Below are positions 23,559 through 36,178 of a stretch of DNA of 64,000 nt, piece by piece; the stretch's first letter is position 1, and each line of letters begins with the position of its first letter. Position numbers and translations under genes: made by a program. The notes under the pieces were generated by a model. The model saw only the letters and a program-made list of their open reading frames with translations, ran no database searches and had not been told where the DNA came from. The stretch is taken from positions 372,001-436,000 of the forward strand of contig JAUFSD010000017.1 of the NCBI GenBank assembly GCA_033030425.1, written 5' to 3'. The stretch is from Verpa conica (Eukaryota > Ascomycota > Pezizomycetes > Pezizales > Morchellaceae).

Positions 23559-26500
23559 CGTCAACGATGTAGAGAAAACACCCCAAAAGATGGGATAGTT
23601 TTAATAGACAATAAAAAAAACGCTAACACGAGGAAGAACTGCTCAAGGAAGAGCATGGCAATGGATGGGGATTTTCAATATTATACTACAAACCCTGGTC
23701 TGCCTAGCAGGCCTCTAGTCGTTCGAAATAGCAAATCTGCGACACACATCCTCCGTAACGGCATTGCCACACATCAAACCGGAAAAACACTAATGCAGCA
23801 CGAAGCTTGGAGGGGGCCATACGAGATTAGAATTGACAAACCAGATAACAGCGTGGAGGTCGTCCAATTCGCGATTTCCACACGTTTGTACCCACAATTG
23901 GCCGAGAGCTGCGGCAATTATCCGCTAGAATCCGCAGGGGAAGTGATTTGATTACCAGGAATCCCAATGGATAGGACAACTTTTGGGGGATGCGCACAGG
24001 CCATGCCCCGGGAAAGTTAAGCCGAAAGTCGGAGCGTAAGACAACCTCGGAGCTGACTATGCTAAAATCAGGAGCTTCTGGGCATGCAGTTAGAAGAGCC
24101 AAAAAAAAAAAAAAAAAAAATTACACAGCCTTATGCCAATGATGCAATCGAGATTGGGATGAGCTCTCGTGCGTTGTTAATAGTCCGATGTTTCGTCCTG
24201 TTTCTGCTCGCGATTCGGTGTAGGAACCAGGTACTGAGTAATGCCTCAGCCCGATCATGAAGATGGAAAATCCCCTCATCTTCGAAGAGCTTCTAATCTT
24301 TCGATGGGCTTCAGTACCCAAGTTTTGATGGCATACATAAAGCCTGACTCTGGCACTTGCACTGTGTATCTGTACATGTAGGTTCCTGTCAACCACCTTA
24401 GCTGTAAAAATTTAATCTAACCGGAAATATGTTTGCCCGCAGATGTACATACTAGGCTAATATCAGATATAAACGGTTATTGAAACATCTTCCGCTATCT
24501 CGCGCACCAACCGGAAGTTCCTCAGAAAGACATCCGTTCACGACAAAGTGCTTCCTGCGTTCTCTGGGGTAAGGCTGTGCTCATCGATGATTCAAGCTTG
24601 AATCAGCGCGTCCTCAGTCCTCACAATGGCGGCTATTTCTGGCCGATCGATCCTCATTTGTTCCGGGGGTAGATGACGGTGATGTATCATTTTAGCTTTT
24701 GATCCAACAAGCTGCCAGCTCAGCGTCAGGGTTAGGGATAGTAGATGTGTGACCAGTCCCGTGTCACGCCTTTCCTGTCACGTCGACGAATGGTAGTATA
24801 GATGAATCAATTCAGCCGACGTGATGTAATGCACGAGCGCCCCCCAAGAACGCCCTATCTCTCATCGTCAATCGTAATTGATTGAGCTGACAATGCAGCC
24901 GATTTAGTGGACAATAGGAACACCTCAGCATATGTACGTATGACAACTGTCTTTTGGATGAGCCTGGGTCCATATACCATCTTAGGCCCATAAGTACTGT
25001 TGCCCTTGGGGCTCCCGCCCTCGTTCACATGTCGTCACAGTTGAATTATCTAGTTCGCTGGGTACTTTCTTCTTTGCTTCGAAAAAAAACCTGCTATTGC
25101 CAATAGCAACCCAGACAAACGAAGTGTTTCTTCTTCCTCGCTTAATAACAAACAGATCGGCTCTGAAGAGCTACAATAGAACAAAAAAGAACTTTCCACC
25201 CCCCCCCAATGTCGTGTCTCCAGTCACAAATGATCAGCTTCATAGTTTTGTTTTCTCCCATCCAAGAAAAAGAGAGAAAGAAAAGCCCACCCCCCCACGA
25301 CATCCATTACCAGTAAATGAAGTCACCACTCACGTTTTGTGTGAGAAATTTCTCATGGAATGATATAAGATTACTCATATAAATTTTTTGAAGGAGGGGG
25401 GGGGTGGGGTAAATTATGGTGTCGCAGGAGTTTGGTCGTTGGAGAAGTGATAAAAGGGCACAGAAACAAAATGCTTGAGGCTGAGGGGTACACGGGAGTC
25501 CCCGGCACTAGCGCGGTTTTTTCCGGAAGCAAGATGCTTTTAAACATTGGTAGAGTACCATTTGACATTGGTACCTACCTACCAATGTTGGTAGTACATC
25601 CATATTGCGCCCACCTCCCCCTGAAGCCTTTTGGATGGACCTATACCCACTCTTTTTTTCTTGCAGCTAGAATTGACTGGAGGCTTGGCCTTGGAGATGG
25701 GGGTACGTATGTAGCTTTCAACAACATTCCTTACATGAACTGATATATCCATATCATGAGACCTGGATACGAAGAGATTTTCCAAAGTTACGTGGGTATC
25801 GAACGTAAAAAAAATTTCCTTCCTGCCCGCTTTTGATCTCCGCGAATCTGCGATCCCGATACCGAGCAGCAACGAACCGTATCAAAGCGCCGGCCTCGGC
25901 GGTGACTACCAATGATCGAGTCTCAAAGTGCAAGCTCCGATGACATGCAACGTTTTCCAGGTCTGTACTGAAACTTGGTCTACAGGCGATTTTTGACCAA
26001 GATAAACATACCCAGAGCAGCCCTCTGCATTCGCTTAAGTTAAACGATAGAAGCACGCCGCATTTCTACAAAATTCGATGGCCGACTGCATATCTCTTGA
26101 AATTTCAAAAGGTACAGATCCGCCCGACAATCGAGATCCCGAACTTCAGAGTTGCATGGTATCCGCAGCTATCCGTCTTACTACAACAGCCAGGCTAGCC
26201 AACGAAGATCGTTGTCAACGGAACTAAGGAGAACCCACTACCCCATAAAACCCCATGAATATTCATTCGGACTTGATCAACGGTACAGAAAATGGTTACA
26301 AACTGAGCCAGAAGAAATCGGTTACCCCATATCCAAAGTTGCAATGTCTCTGCCCCTCTTTTTGGACTCGGCTCCAAGTTGAATAAAGTTTCGGGTGTCT
26401 TAAGGATTGTTGGACAGGGATGCTCTTCACTAGTGGAGAAGCAACCAAGTGAAGGGCCTAGAACCATAGTATTCAACCCTAACTAGTATCCTTGCTGTTG

Positions 26501-28074
26501 CACAGACAAGCTATTCGGCAAGATCCCGGGCTAAGAGAATCGATGTCTAACATGCCATCTTTCAAGGGATCGACAAGAAGTATTCGATCGAACTTGACCA
26601 ACCAAGGTCCCGGTGGGATAAATTGTGGTGAAAATAGTTTTGAGGCCGGCTGCTGGGTTCTAATAAATTCTGTAAATTCGAGTTTGGAAGGCTCTAGGGC
26701 TTTAAATCGGGCTTTATCCAGGAATCCATTTTTTAAGAGAAGTGTAGTAAGGCTTAGAGAACTCTTATTTTGAGAAAATAACGGTTTTAATAGTGTAGCA
26801 TCATTAATTCGGCTTACTTACTATATTCTTCCTTGGCCCCGGCTTGAGAGGGTCGGCCTTCCGTTATAAGCCGGTGTGGAAGAGCCGGTTTACCCAAATA
26901 TCAGGACATAGAAGTGATTGGCGAGTGGTCCTACGCAAATGCCAAGGGTCATAACATTTGGTGAATGATGACAAATTGCTTTAATGATAGGCTTTCCCCG
27001 TTGCAGTGTTATTGACTCAGTAAGCACTGTGCAACAGGCGCGTTAGGCGCTTGCCCTCGTTGTCTAATTGTGAAACTTTAGAGACTCTGTAGCCCGTTAG
27101 AACTTGGCCGTAACACCAATTGTCGCATCCTTAAAAGCAGAACAAAATGCGAAGCCACCTGCCGAGCATTTCCTACTTGGCCAGGTGGTTGCCACTCTAG
27201 AGTGGGAGAGCTAAAGCTTTATCTCGGAAACGGTAAACGTTAGTAAACCTTGCTAAAGTAGAGGGGAGGAAGATGAGTTACCGTGAGTCACCACCTCAGG
27301 GCTATGAACTGAAGGGGGATCATCTGGCTCTTTATTTGAAGACCTCGGAGATAACGGAGAAAAGATAATCGGTAGTTATATCCAGCCTTGGCAACGGCAA
27401 CTACCATCACAGTCGTCATTTTGCAAAACTGCGACGTCTGAACAAAGGCTGTTGTACCCCTCTCGTATAGATGTGGAAAGGCTTCATCTCATCTGAGCCA
27501 TCTCTTGTCTATCTATTATCGCAAACTTCAGTAGATAGTAATCAACTCTTATTTCCCACAGAAGAGCTGCGCCCCCCAACGGAGACGTTTGAAGACTGGT
27601 TCAGTACATGTATGTAATCAACACACTTGGGGGGCCTTTGTTCTGACCGTGTTTGGTCAAACTGCTAGAGTTTTCATCTCAACAGCGCCCCCCCCATTCT
27701 CAAAACTTGCCTAATCTGCCGTGCCGCAAATTGACTGACGACGCGTGCTACAGGGCACCCCAGGGGAACTGTAACCTCGAAACTTGTAGTTGAAAAGATC
27801 CCATTCCGCACCGTTCAAGCTTTTCCATACAGCAGCACCAGCAGACCTAGACGGTTCAACTTGGAAGAAAACTAGGTCCCGTTCTTTGAGCAGCAGCTAT
27901 CGAAATTCAACACCTGTTTAATCTTGCTACCAGAAGTTCAAGGAACGAAATCGACATTCCAGCCAAAAGAAGCACCACATAAAGAGGAGAGAAAGCGGGG
28001 TAGTAGTACCAGTTCGCAGCGGGATTTGATTACACTTCAACTTCGGGTTCAGTAGTGCAGCTCCAGCGTTTATC
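23559..28074. other. 4.5-kb spacer, no supported gene
   Basis: The left edge should be the promoter of the minus-strand gene and the right edge that of the Zn2Cys6 factor. Between them are a run of 20 A at 24101-24120, G- and C-runs near 25196-25400, and two TACATGTA palindromes. Frames at 25432-26056 and 26152-26773 show no domain I know. Confidence 0.5.
24101..24120. repeat. Poly-A tract, 20 bases
   Basis: Uninterrupted run of 20 A. It could be the tail scar of a retroposed copy, but I see no element body attached to it. Confidence 0.9.
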
Positions 28075-31000
28075 ATGACTCCAACACCTCCCTCATCAAC
28101 TGGGCATTCGCCACAGGAGCATAATCAGTCTAATTCGAACTCTTACAGAGTTGTGAGGAAACGCAACCGCGTGCCTTTATCTTGCGCTCCTTGTCGTAAC
28201 CGAAAGTAAGATTTGTCTTTCCAAAGTACTGTAAAAACCGTATAAGATATGGCTCTAAAACACTCTCATTAATTAGACTGAAGTGTAACCGTTCTCACCC
28301 ATGTGAGAACTGTATTCGCCGGGGGGACCCGAGTTCGTGCACCTATGCGATGACTCCTCATAATACCCGTACTCGAAAACAGTCGGCTGGTTCAAATACT
28401 TCATCCGATGAGATGCAGTCGCGTATTGATCGCCTAGAGGGGCTAGTTCTGAGTTTGATGGGCTCAAACGGAAGCCCCGAGTCATCACCACGGAATCGCC
28501 AAAGATCGGATAGCGCTGAGGGTGGGCTGAGGAACGAACAATACCATAATGATGAGGAGGAAGAAGATATGGGGATGGGAAGCACACATGGAGATAATAA
28601 AAACCATGAGAGTGGTGGGATCGAGGAAGAGGTCGAGGAAGTGCGAAGTGCGCTAGGAATCATGAAGGTTGATCAAGGAAAGAGCTTTTATAGGGGGGAA
28701 ACTCATTGGGCGGCGATTTTATCAGAGGTTTGATTCCCAATTTCTTTCCTATTTTCAAGATTAGCAGCTCCTTTGGGAGGCTGTTTCAAATTTCAGGATC
28801 CAGGTTCGCTTATTCTGAAGCCTTTTTAATCCCGAAGGAGCTTTGTAAAGGGATTCAACGAGTTTGGATTTCGATCTTTGGAGAATTTCTATTCCAGGCG
28901 CGATTGGGCAGTCAAAGGCTGACAAAGCTGGAACGTGGATAGATTTCGGAGGTCAAAAATTTCTTCAATGAAATGAAACAAACGTACGAAGGCAAACTGG
29001 CCGATCTCCAGGCTAGGAATGTATACTCGCGATTGGAGCGTACTGGGTTCCCGTTTTCGGCTGGTAGGCCTCCTACCAAGGAGGAGTTGCTGGCACTGGT
29101 ACCACGACAAGACCTGGTCGACCTTTTAGTGGATACATTTTTTAGGAATTACGATCCTATATTCCGTACGTTCTTAATATACTTAGAGCACGAGTTAAGA
29201 AAGCCGTAGCTAATACGGTATAGATGTACTCCACCGACCTACCTTTTATAAGCAATATGAGGAGTTCTGGCGGGATCCACCACAGGTTGATATGATCTGG
29301 TTGGGGCTTTTAATGTCGATAATGTGTCTCTCGCTACGGATCTATAACCGGTCTGGTGAGGAGCCACCGGAACTTGTCGGAAAAACCATCGAAATGTCGC
29401 ACGCATTCAAAGCGGCCACTGAGCAATGCCTGATCGTGGGGGATTATACCAAGAAGTTATACATTCACACCATCCAGACCCTAATTCTACTTGTTACTCA
29501 GCAAAACCAAAGGGACCGAGCAGAGGATTCTTGGTTGCTATTGGGATCGCTAGTTAGGGTTGCCCTATGTATGGGTCTCCATAGAGATCCTAAGAACTTT
29601 CCGCAGATTTCTCCAAGCGAAGGTGAAATTAGGAAGAGACTGTGGACGATAATATGTTGCATGGATATTCTTGAATCCATTAAGATTGGACTACCATCCA
29701 TGATTCGCCTGGAAGAATGCGATACTAGTCTACCATTGAATCTACATGACGATGAGATTGGGGACAACACTAGTGTTCTTCCACCGGAGAGAGGCCGTGA
29801 TGAACTCACAGGGGTTTCTTACATGATCGCCAAAGCATCTTTGGCAAGAATATATGCGAAAATTGTTGCACAAGCGAGCTCACTCGTACCCAGACCAGCA
29901 TATGATCAGATCCTGAAGATGGACACGGAACTCCACGAACTATACAGTAAAGCGCCCTCTTTCCTACAGCTTAAGACAAAGGAAGATTCTAAGGACGACC
30001 CTGCTTGGCTGATTATCCAACGGTACAACCTGGATCTGATTGTACAGAAGGCGTTGGTAACTTTACATCGGCCGTACGCTGCAAGGGTACACAGTAACCC
30101 CAGGTACCAGAACAGTCGACGGAAATGCGTCGATGCGTCGATGGTGCTTTTGAAGCATCAATCAGAACTCTTCCTCGAATCACAGAGTACACTCCGGCAT
30201 GCAAGGTGGTTTACTGAGAGTTTGGGATGCCATGACTTTCTACATGCAGCGATGATTATATGTTTGGACCTGAGCACGGAGTGTAAAGAACGCAAAGACG
30301 CTGCTGCTAAAAAGGGTATAGATATGGATTGTGAAGCTTGGAAGGAGGAGCGAGCAGAACAGTTTAGAGTACTCGAAAGTACAAAGCTGATATACGAAGC
30401 CCAGAAAGAAAGTAGTATTGATTGCGTAAAGGCTTATGGTGTGCTTCGTGTCATGCTGGAAAAGCTTAGGGGCTCAGACCCAATAGGGTACTTTGATATG
30501 CGCGCTAATATTGGACCCGTGGGGACAACTTCGGTGCCCGCCACACCTGGTGGGCAAATAATGACTACGGATTCGAGACCAGGTTCTGGGCTGTGTCAGG
30601 GAACACCATCTACCGCCTCCATCAACACACCGTCCACACAAACGTTCATAGCAACACCATCATCGACTGGTTCGGAAATAGTTGATTCACCTAATGATCC
30701 GTTAAAGAGTGATCAAGCAGCTGCTATGACATTAGGGATGATGAGTGGTGGTGGAATGACACCTAATTCTGCTGCAGCAGGGATGATGCTTGACAGAGCG
30801 GCTACTCCAGGGGGCACTAACATCCTTATGGGAGATGTTGGAAACGGCGGCTACGGAAGTCCTGGAGTCTCTATGCCGTTTAGCGGGAACTCTACGCTTT
30901 GGACACCGAATACTGGTGTTGATATGACGGCTAATCTAGACTGGGTATGCTCTTTTCTTATTACATTCGGAAATGTTTATTTTGGTTAAATCTTATGCTA

Positions 31001-31298
31001 ACTATTTTAAATAAAGGATGACTGGGATTCGTTTATGCAAGGTATAAATATGGACACCAGCCAGTCCTCTGCATGGCCAGTCCTACCAGGTCTGTCAACA
31101 AACATGCCTATGTCGAACTTCGGAGCGCCCGTCTACGCCGGTGTTAGTAGTGGGGCAGGTTCAGCCGGGGATGGAGGGGGAGGGGGAGGGCAACAACAGC
31201 AGCAGTCACCAGGCTCTGAATCAGCATCACCAAATACAATACCCGGTATGGCTGGATTATTTCAGCCATTGGTGGCTGATGAGAAGCCGGTTCGGTGA
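28075..31298 (+). CDS. Zn2Cys6 fungal-specific transcription factor
   Basis: Five exons (28075-28205, 28277-28727, 28943-29165, 29224-30944, 31017-31298) give 935 residues. The binuclear zinc cluster is split by the first intron and reads CX2CX6CX5CX2CX8C with Cys at 37, 40, 47, 53, 56 and 65, preceded by basic residues and followed by a short leucine-containing linker (IDRLEGLVLSL) that may dimerise. The middle carries the fungal-specific transcription factor homology region: FYRGETHWAAIL, then PIFHVLHRPTFY across intron 3, WLLLGSLVRVALCMGLHRDP, and RKRLWTIICCMDI. The C-terminal 220 residues are Ser/Thr/Pro/Gly/Gln-rich and likely form the activation region. It should bind CGG-type half sites as a nuclear dimer; its targets cannot be told from sequence. 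The second intron (215 nt) is longer than the others, so an extra small exon there is possible. Confidence 0.88.
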
Positions 31299-32512
31299 TG
31301 AGGTCGGGGGCATTGTATTCTATGGGCTTATGGTAAAGGGTAGGCGTACCTACCTTTAAGGGCTATCTTTTCATAATACGATTTTTTGGGGGAAGACTGG
31401 GGGATCTTTAGGTTGGTCAAAAGAATGGAACATGGGACTCGCGGGTTGAATATTTATCCATCTCACCTCACCTTAAGGTAGTTAGTTATCGTATTATTAT
31501 CATGCTCATTTTATGATAGCGATTAAATATTGTATTTTTTTTGGAGGACATCAGGTGTGTTTTGAGCCACAAATGGCTAATAGATGCACATAATATGTAG
31601 CTGTTCACAAAGGACAATCCTAGACACACTTTTGTCCAGGTTAGTGAGGTACGGCGTATAGAAGTGGAAAGAGGGAAAGTACTAGTATAATACTAGAATC
31701 TAACAAGGGGTCGGATCTACTAAAGAAGGGGTATAAAAATAAAATTTTAAGGGTTAATGGAATTTTTTACTATTTCCTATGGCTATATGATCACTACACA
31801 TACATAGTCTAGTTCGCATCTAAAAGTAGGGAGAAAGAGTTCTTAGGTTACCTAGAGCCGCCTTTAGTAAGAGATTATGTCTTATACTATCACGCTAATG
31901 ATATATCTATCCATAAGGCCAAGTAGCTACTATAGAATAGAATGCAAATAGGAGTGCTCCTATACTTAATAGTATAGTGGTGGGTCATATTTGATCACTC
32001 GTGATCTACCTAACTGGTCTAAGTTTTAGGGAAGTATGTAGGCCGTAAGAATTTACCTTGGGACTGAGACTACATGTAGTTAGTCCTCTTTATATTTAAG
32101 AGATAAGGTACACATATTTAGGAAGGCCCGGGTAACCTCGGCTTTGTTTCTCCTAATTAGGTCTCTTTAATGGTGGAAAATATCATGGAGGAAAAAAAGA
32201 AAAAATATATAAGTATTTTATCCATTAATAATGAAGTGCCTTTAAAGTTATAGGTATGTATTGGGCGTTATAATGTATTTTTTGTGAGCGTCCACGTGAT
32301 CCTACCACTGGTGGGGTGTCGAATGGTTTCCCGCGCTAAGAGAAAAAAAAATATTTGCCCGGCGTCCATCACCTTCAACCACAGCCCACATCTCAAACGA
32401 ATATCGCCATTCCTCTCTCTTCCCCTCCACCCCTCCATCCTTCAATCATTCATCTCAGTTACCAGCACCAATACTATTCCCTCATACCGGCATACCTTAA
32501 TTGACATTCATA
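31299..32512. other. AT-rich spacer, no supported gene
   Basis: Contains the 3' region of the transcription factor and, near 32290-32510, the likely promoter and C/T-rich leader of the RRM gene. A TACATGTA palindrome within a short inverted context lies near 32074. No reading frame is convincing. Confidence 0.5.
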
Positions 32513-33692
32513 ATGTATGTTTTCTATACATTTGTTTATCTTACCCCGCCAAACATTGGGTCTAACATCGTTTCTGCAGGTTTTCTCTCCGCCGTCTTGC
32601 CCTTCGTGCCGCTCGTCAAAGCCCTATCGCTAGTAGCGCTCGTCCTTTGTCGACAGCGTTCAAGCCTAGTACTTTCACTATTTCTAACAGCCGCCCTAAG
32701 AACCTTTCTGAACTGCGCTCATTCGAGTCGCTGTTGCAGATTCGCTACAACTCAACCTTTGACTTTAGTGAACCTGGCGCTGGGGCTGATGTGCACCAAA
32801 ATCAGTTCACAAACCCTGATCATAAAAGCACTGAGGGTGAGCCTTTGGCCCCAGCAAAGGTTGTTTACGTTGGAAACATCCAATTCGATGCCACCCCAGA
32901 GACTCTTGGTGAAGAGTTTAAGAAATTTGGTGAAGTGAGGGGAGCAAAAATTATCTATGATTCAAGAGGTTTGAGTAAAGGGTATGTCTTTTATTCTTTT
33001 TAGTGCTCAGTTATATGGGAGAAAGTGATTTTTCCTCAATTTTTCCTCACTAACTTTTCCCCGTTTCGAATAGTTTTGGATATGTTGAGTTTGCCGAAGT
33101 TGAGCAAGCTGCTGAGGCGATTGACAAGATGCACAATGAGATGTTCATGGGCCGTCGTTTGATCGTACAATACGTTGTCAAGCAGTCTTCGCGCCTCTCG
33201 TCCAGTCCTGAGTCTAGAACTTTGTTCATTGGAAACTTGAGCTTCGATGTGACCGATGATGATCTCAATAATCTTTTCAAGGACATTGAGAACTGCGTTG
33301 ACGTCCGCGTTGCTATGGACCGGTAAGAACTCATCCAATTTTCTCACTTTATCTTTCAGGTAGTATACTTATGTTTTGCCAAATATAGTGCCACTGGTGA
33401 ACCTCGTGGTTTCGCGCACGCCGACTTCCTCGATGTTGCGTCCGCAGTTAAAGCCAAGGAGAAGCTCGCAGAGGCTGAGGTTTATGGACGTCGTCTTCGT
33501 GTTGATTACTCCGGCAACAGGCGGGAGGGTGGTTCTCGTCCTCGCTACGAACGCCCATATGGTGACCGTCAAAGCCGTCCTGGATACCAGTCTGGGGGTG
33601 ACCGTCAAGCCCGTACACCACGTGAGGGGAATTTTGCGAACCACAGAACATTTACCCCCCAGAACAGTGTTCCTAAGCCTGAAGCCGAATAA
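32513..33692 (+). CDS. Mitochondrial two-RRM RNA-binding protein with intron-split start codon
   Basis: Four exons (coding bases 32513-32514, then 32580-32981, 33074-33322, 33389-33692) give 318 residues. The initiator is made by splicing: AT before a 65-nt intron (donor GTATGT, branch CTAAC, acceptor CTGCAG) joins G after it. The resulting N terminus, MFSLRRLALRAARQ, is Arg-rich, lacks acidic residues and looks like a classical mitochondrial presequence. RRM1 spans about 95-170 (RNP2 VYVGNI, RNP1 KGFGYVEF, with intron 2 splitting the RNP1 Gly codon). RRM2 spans about 190-265 (RNP2 LFIGNL, RNP1 RGFAHADF). The C terminus is Arg/Gly/Tyr-rich. It probably acts on mitochondrial transcripts; the exact target is not known to me. 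Reading through the first intron gives an unrelated frame with no RRM, which supports the split-start model. Confidence 0.85.
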
Positions 33693-33888
33693 GCTTCATG
33701 CTATCTTGTAAAAAAAAATTAAAAAAGACACTAAAATTCACGGGGTTATGGTTGTCATGAGGATTTGGGATTTTCTTTTCTTTTCTTCATGTTCTTTCTC
33801 TCTGGGGGAGTCGTCAAGATAATAGGGATCGAGTAAGGGTAGTGGAAAGGCATGGGAGAAGAGGAGTTTAAAAATGTACATTTATATA
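33693..33888. other. 3' region of the RRM gene
   Basis: Short AT-rich spacer between the stop codon and a TIR element; no gene. Confidence 0.4.
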
Positions 33889-34386
33889 TGGTGCGCACGG
33901 GCTCAAATGTCGACCAATCATATTTTAGGGTGGAACGCCCCTATTATGCCCAAGTGTGCCCAAGTGTGCCTAAATATGCTCAAGTATGCCAAAATATACC
34001 AATTCTACAGGCTACTTTCTCCCCAAAGAGAAAATATCCCTCTATCCCTAGTAAAACCTCCCCTATGAATATAACTATTTAGACCCAAGTCACTAGATAT
34101 TATAAAGACATAAGAAGCCCTTTAAATATTAATTTTAGGAAAAAAGTTGCCTAAGTATATATCATCATGGTGTAGGTATTTTAAGGAACGTTCCACAGTG
34201 CATTTTCTGCACCTAAAATTGAGGCTTTATTCCACAACAACCACTGGTCTCCATGGCCTGAAAAAAGTAGGGAATGTTTAATCATACTATAAAAGAATTC
34301 CCTACTTTTCCTGGAAGATTTGGTCTATCAGGGGCATCAGAATATCGGTCCAAAATGTTGGTCGACATCTGAAACCGCGCGCACCA
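33889..34386. mobile_element. 498-bp TIR element with TA target duplication (MITE-like)
   Basis: Left arm TGGTGCGCACGGGCTCAAAT and onward matches the reverse complement of the right arm (TGGTGCGCGCGGTTTCAGAT onward) over about 30 bases, including the shared block ATGTCGACCAA. TA flanks both ends (33887-33888 and 34387-34388). Inside are degenerate 10-bp repeats of CAAGTRTGCC type (about 33950-34000) and a hairpin with arms AAAAGTAGGGAAT/ATTCCCTACTTTT (about 34265-34313). No transposase frame is visible, so it is likely non-autonomous. It is unrelated in arm sequence to the element at 6403-6981. Confidence 0.78.
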
Positions 34387-34674
34387 TACATCCCTTTTTT
34401 TGTCTACCGCATCCATATTTTGTCTTGATGCTTCTCTGTTTCCTGTATATTCCTTGTATCATCTATATTTGTGGGTTTTCTTGTTGATAGATTGCACAAA
34501 ATCTCTTCTCAGGTTAACGTTCTCTTGATCGGTATGTTTGTAACTGGTGTAAACTGTCAGTTGTGACGTTGGGTTTAGTTAAAATTGACTGCCAAGCACC
34601 ACGAATATCTTGTCGCGTCAACCAACCATCGGAAGACGCGTGAGTCCACAACTTCTTTGCAAGGAGCATTCGTA
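34387..34674. other. Promoter region of mis18
   Basis: About 290 bp between the TIR element and the mis18 start. No clear motif stands out. Confidence 0.4.
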
Positions 34675-36178
34675 ATGGCCACAAAACCTCTAATCCATGC
34701 CGGGCCCGATTCCCAGACTCGCGAGACTTCACCTTTCTTCTCCCTCCCAAATGAAGACGGTAGTAATCCTCACCAAGAGTACGACTCTGACCAGTCCCAC
34801 CAATACCCACCAATCACACTATCATGTGTAGGCTGCGAACGCATTGTTGGGGATAGTTCGGCATTCCTGTGTGCGACACGGCAGATGGCTACTATCACGC
34901 TAGACCGGATGGTTTCTGTCACGATTGGGTCCAAGGGACTGAAGACGAGTCTGGAGGGGGAGTGGGACGAATTTTGGTATGGTTGGGCTCTTGATCTCTT
35001 TATGGAACTCGGGAGGCTAATATGGATTTGTGCTGATGGAGGTGGTAGTAATTATAAGGATATTACGTGTGGGAAATGTGCTGTCGCTTTGGGGAAGATG
35101 TACTTTGCGACTACTTCGAAGCTGTCGGCTCTACAGTTTGTTCACCCTTAGTCTAGCTGGGGGCTACTGTCACCTTGATTGTGCTGATGTGTTTTAACTT
35201 GGTAGGAATAAGTATACACTCGATATAACGGCTCTCTCATTTTATCATCATGCTTCGCATATGCCGTCATTACCCATTGCTGCCACCTCCGAGATTTATG
35301 CGCAGCTTCACCCCTCCCCTGAGGCACTCGCCGAGAATATTGATCATATCATGACGATTTGTGTTATGCTCCGCGATGATCAAGGGGATATCGTACGGGA
35401 ACTCAAGAAGCTAGGGCAGGCTACAGGAGTAGATATAGACCTAGAAGACGGCGGGACAAGTGGAGAGGGACTAGACATAAAGGAAAGCTGGAAAGAGAGG
35501 GTAGAAGCTCTTGATGAGATTGTGGAGAAAGTTAAAGTTCTGGAGGAAAAGATTGGGGAGATGGGCAAGAGGCTGGGGAAAGAAGATGGGTCGGAATATA
35601 AGATAGCGACGATACATGAAGAAAGGGACTCTCTAGCCGAGGAAACGGAATTTCTGCTTAAAGAGAATAAAGGACCCCGGAAGAAAACACAACAAGATGT
35701 TATAGTCATGAGTGAGGTTGTATCACTACCTTCACCACCACCACCAGGTCTTCGAAGGCAGGAAAAGCAAAAAGATCCTCCTCCCGTGGTGAACAAAAGG
35801 AAGCGGAAATCAGGCGTTGAGGGTGCTACCACTTCTGGTGCTGGTAAACAGTTACTCTACATCGACCTCTCTAGTGCTCCAGAACAGGATGATGAGCCTC
35901 CAGTTCCACCTCCAGTGCAACTTGAGTATAAGCGAAAACCGAAAAAGGAGATACCAAATTCCCAGAGTGTGGATGAAGCAGAGAAGGAAGATAATATCAG
36001 TAATGGCGGGGACGAGTATCAGGTAGAGAAAGAACATGTACAAGAGGAAGAGGAAGAAGAGATTGAAGACCGGATTAAGTCTCCAGCCGAGAAGCGGAGG
36101 AAGGCTGTAGTTCCTGTTGTTTATAGGAAAGAGATTGCTGGGAGAAGGATTTCGCAAGGGAGGAGGGCACACAAGTGA
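34675..36178 (+). CDS. mis18: Mis18-type centromere loading protein (Yippee/Mis18 fold)
   Basis: Two exons (34675-35135 and 35206-36178) give 477 residues. The Mis18 family acts at centromeres and is needed to deposit the CENP-A histone after mitosis. The Yippee-like zinc fold is visible: CVGC (C51, C54) followed by I-x-x-DS, and CGKC (C132, C135) followed by the GKMYFATTSKLSAL segment; the splice completes it as LQNKYTLDI. The C-terminal half has predicted coiled-coil (about 230-310, regular Leu/Val with Glu/Lys) and a long charged tail with KRKRK-type basic patches that may act as nuclear signals, ending in a basic stretch. Fission yeast Mis18 is under 200 residues, so this copy has a long extension. 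An in-frame TTG upstream was not used; the first ATG at 34675 is chosen. Confidence 0.82.

Noticed and set aside
23511..23951. 146-codon plus-strand frame
   Set aside because: Overlaps exon 1 of the well-supported minus-strand gene and has no recognisable content.
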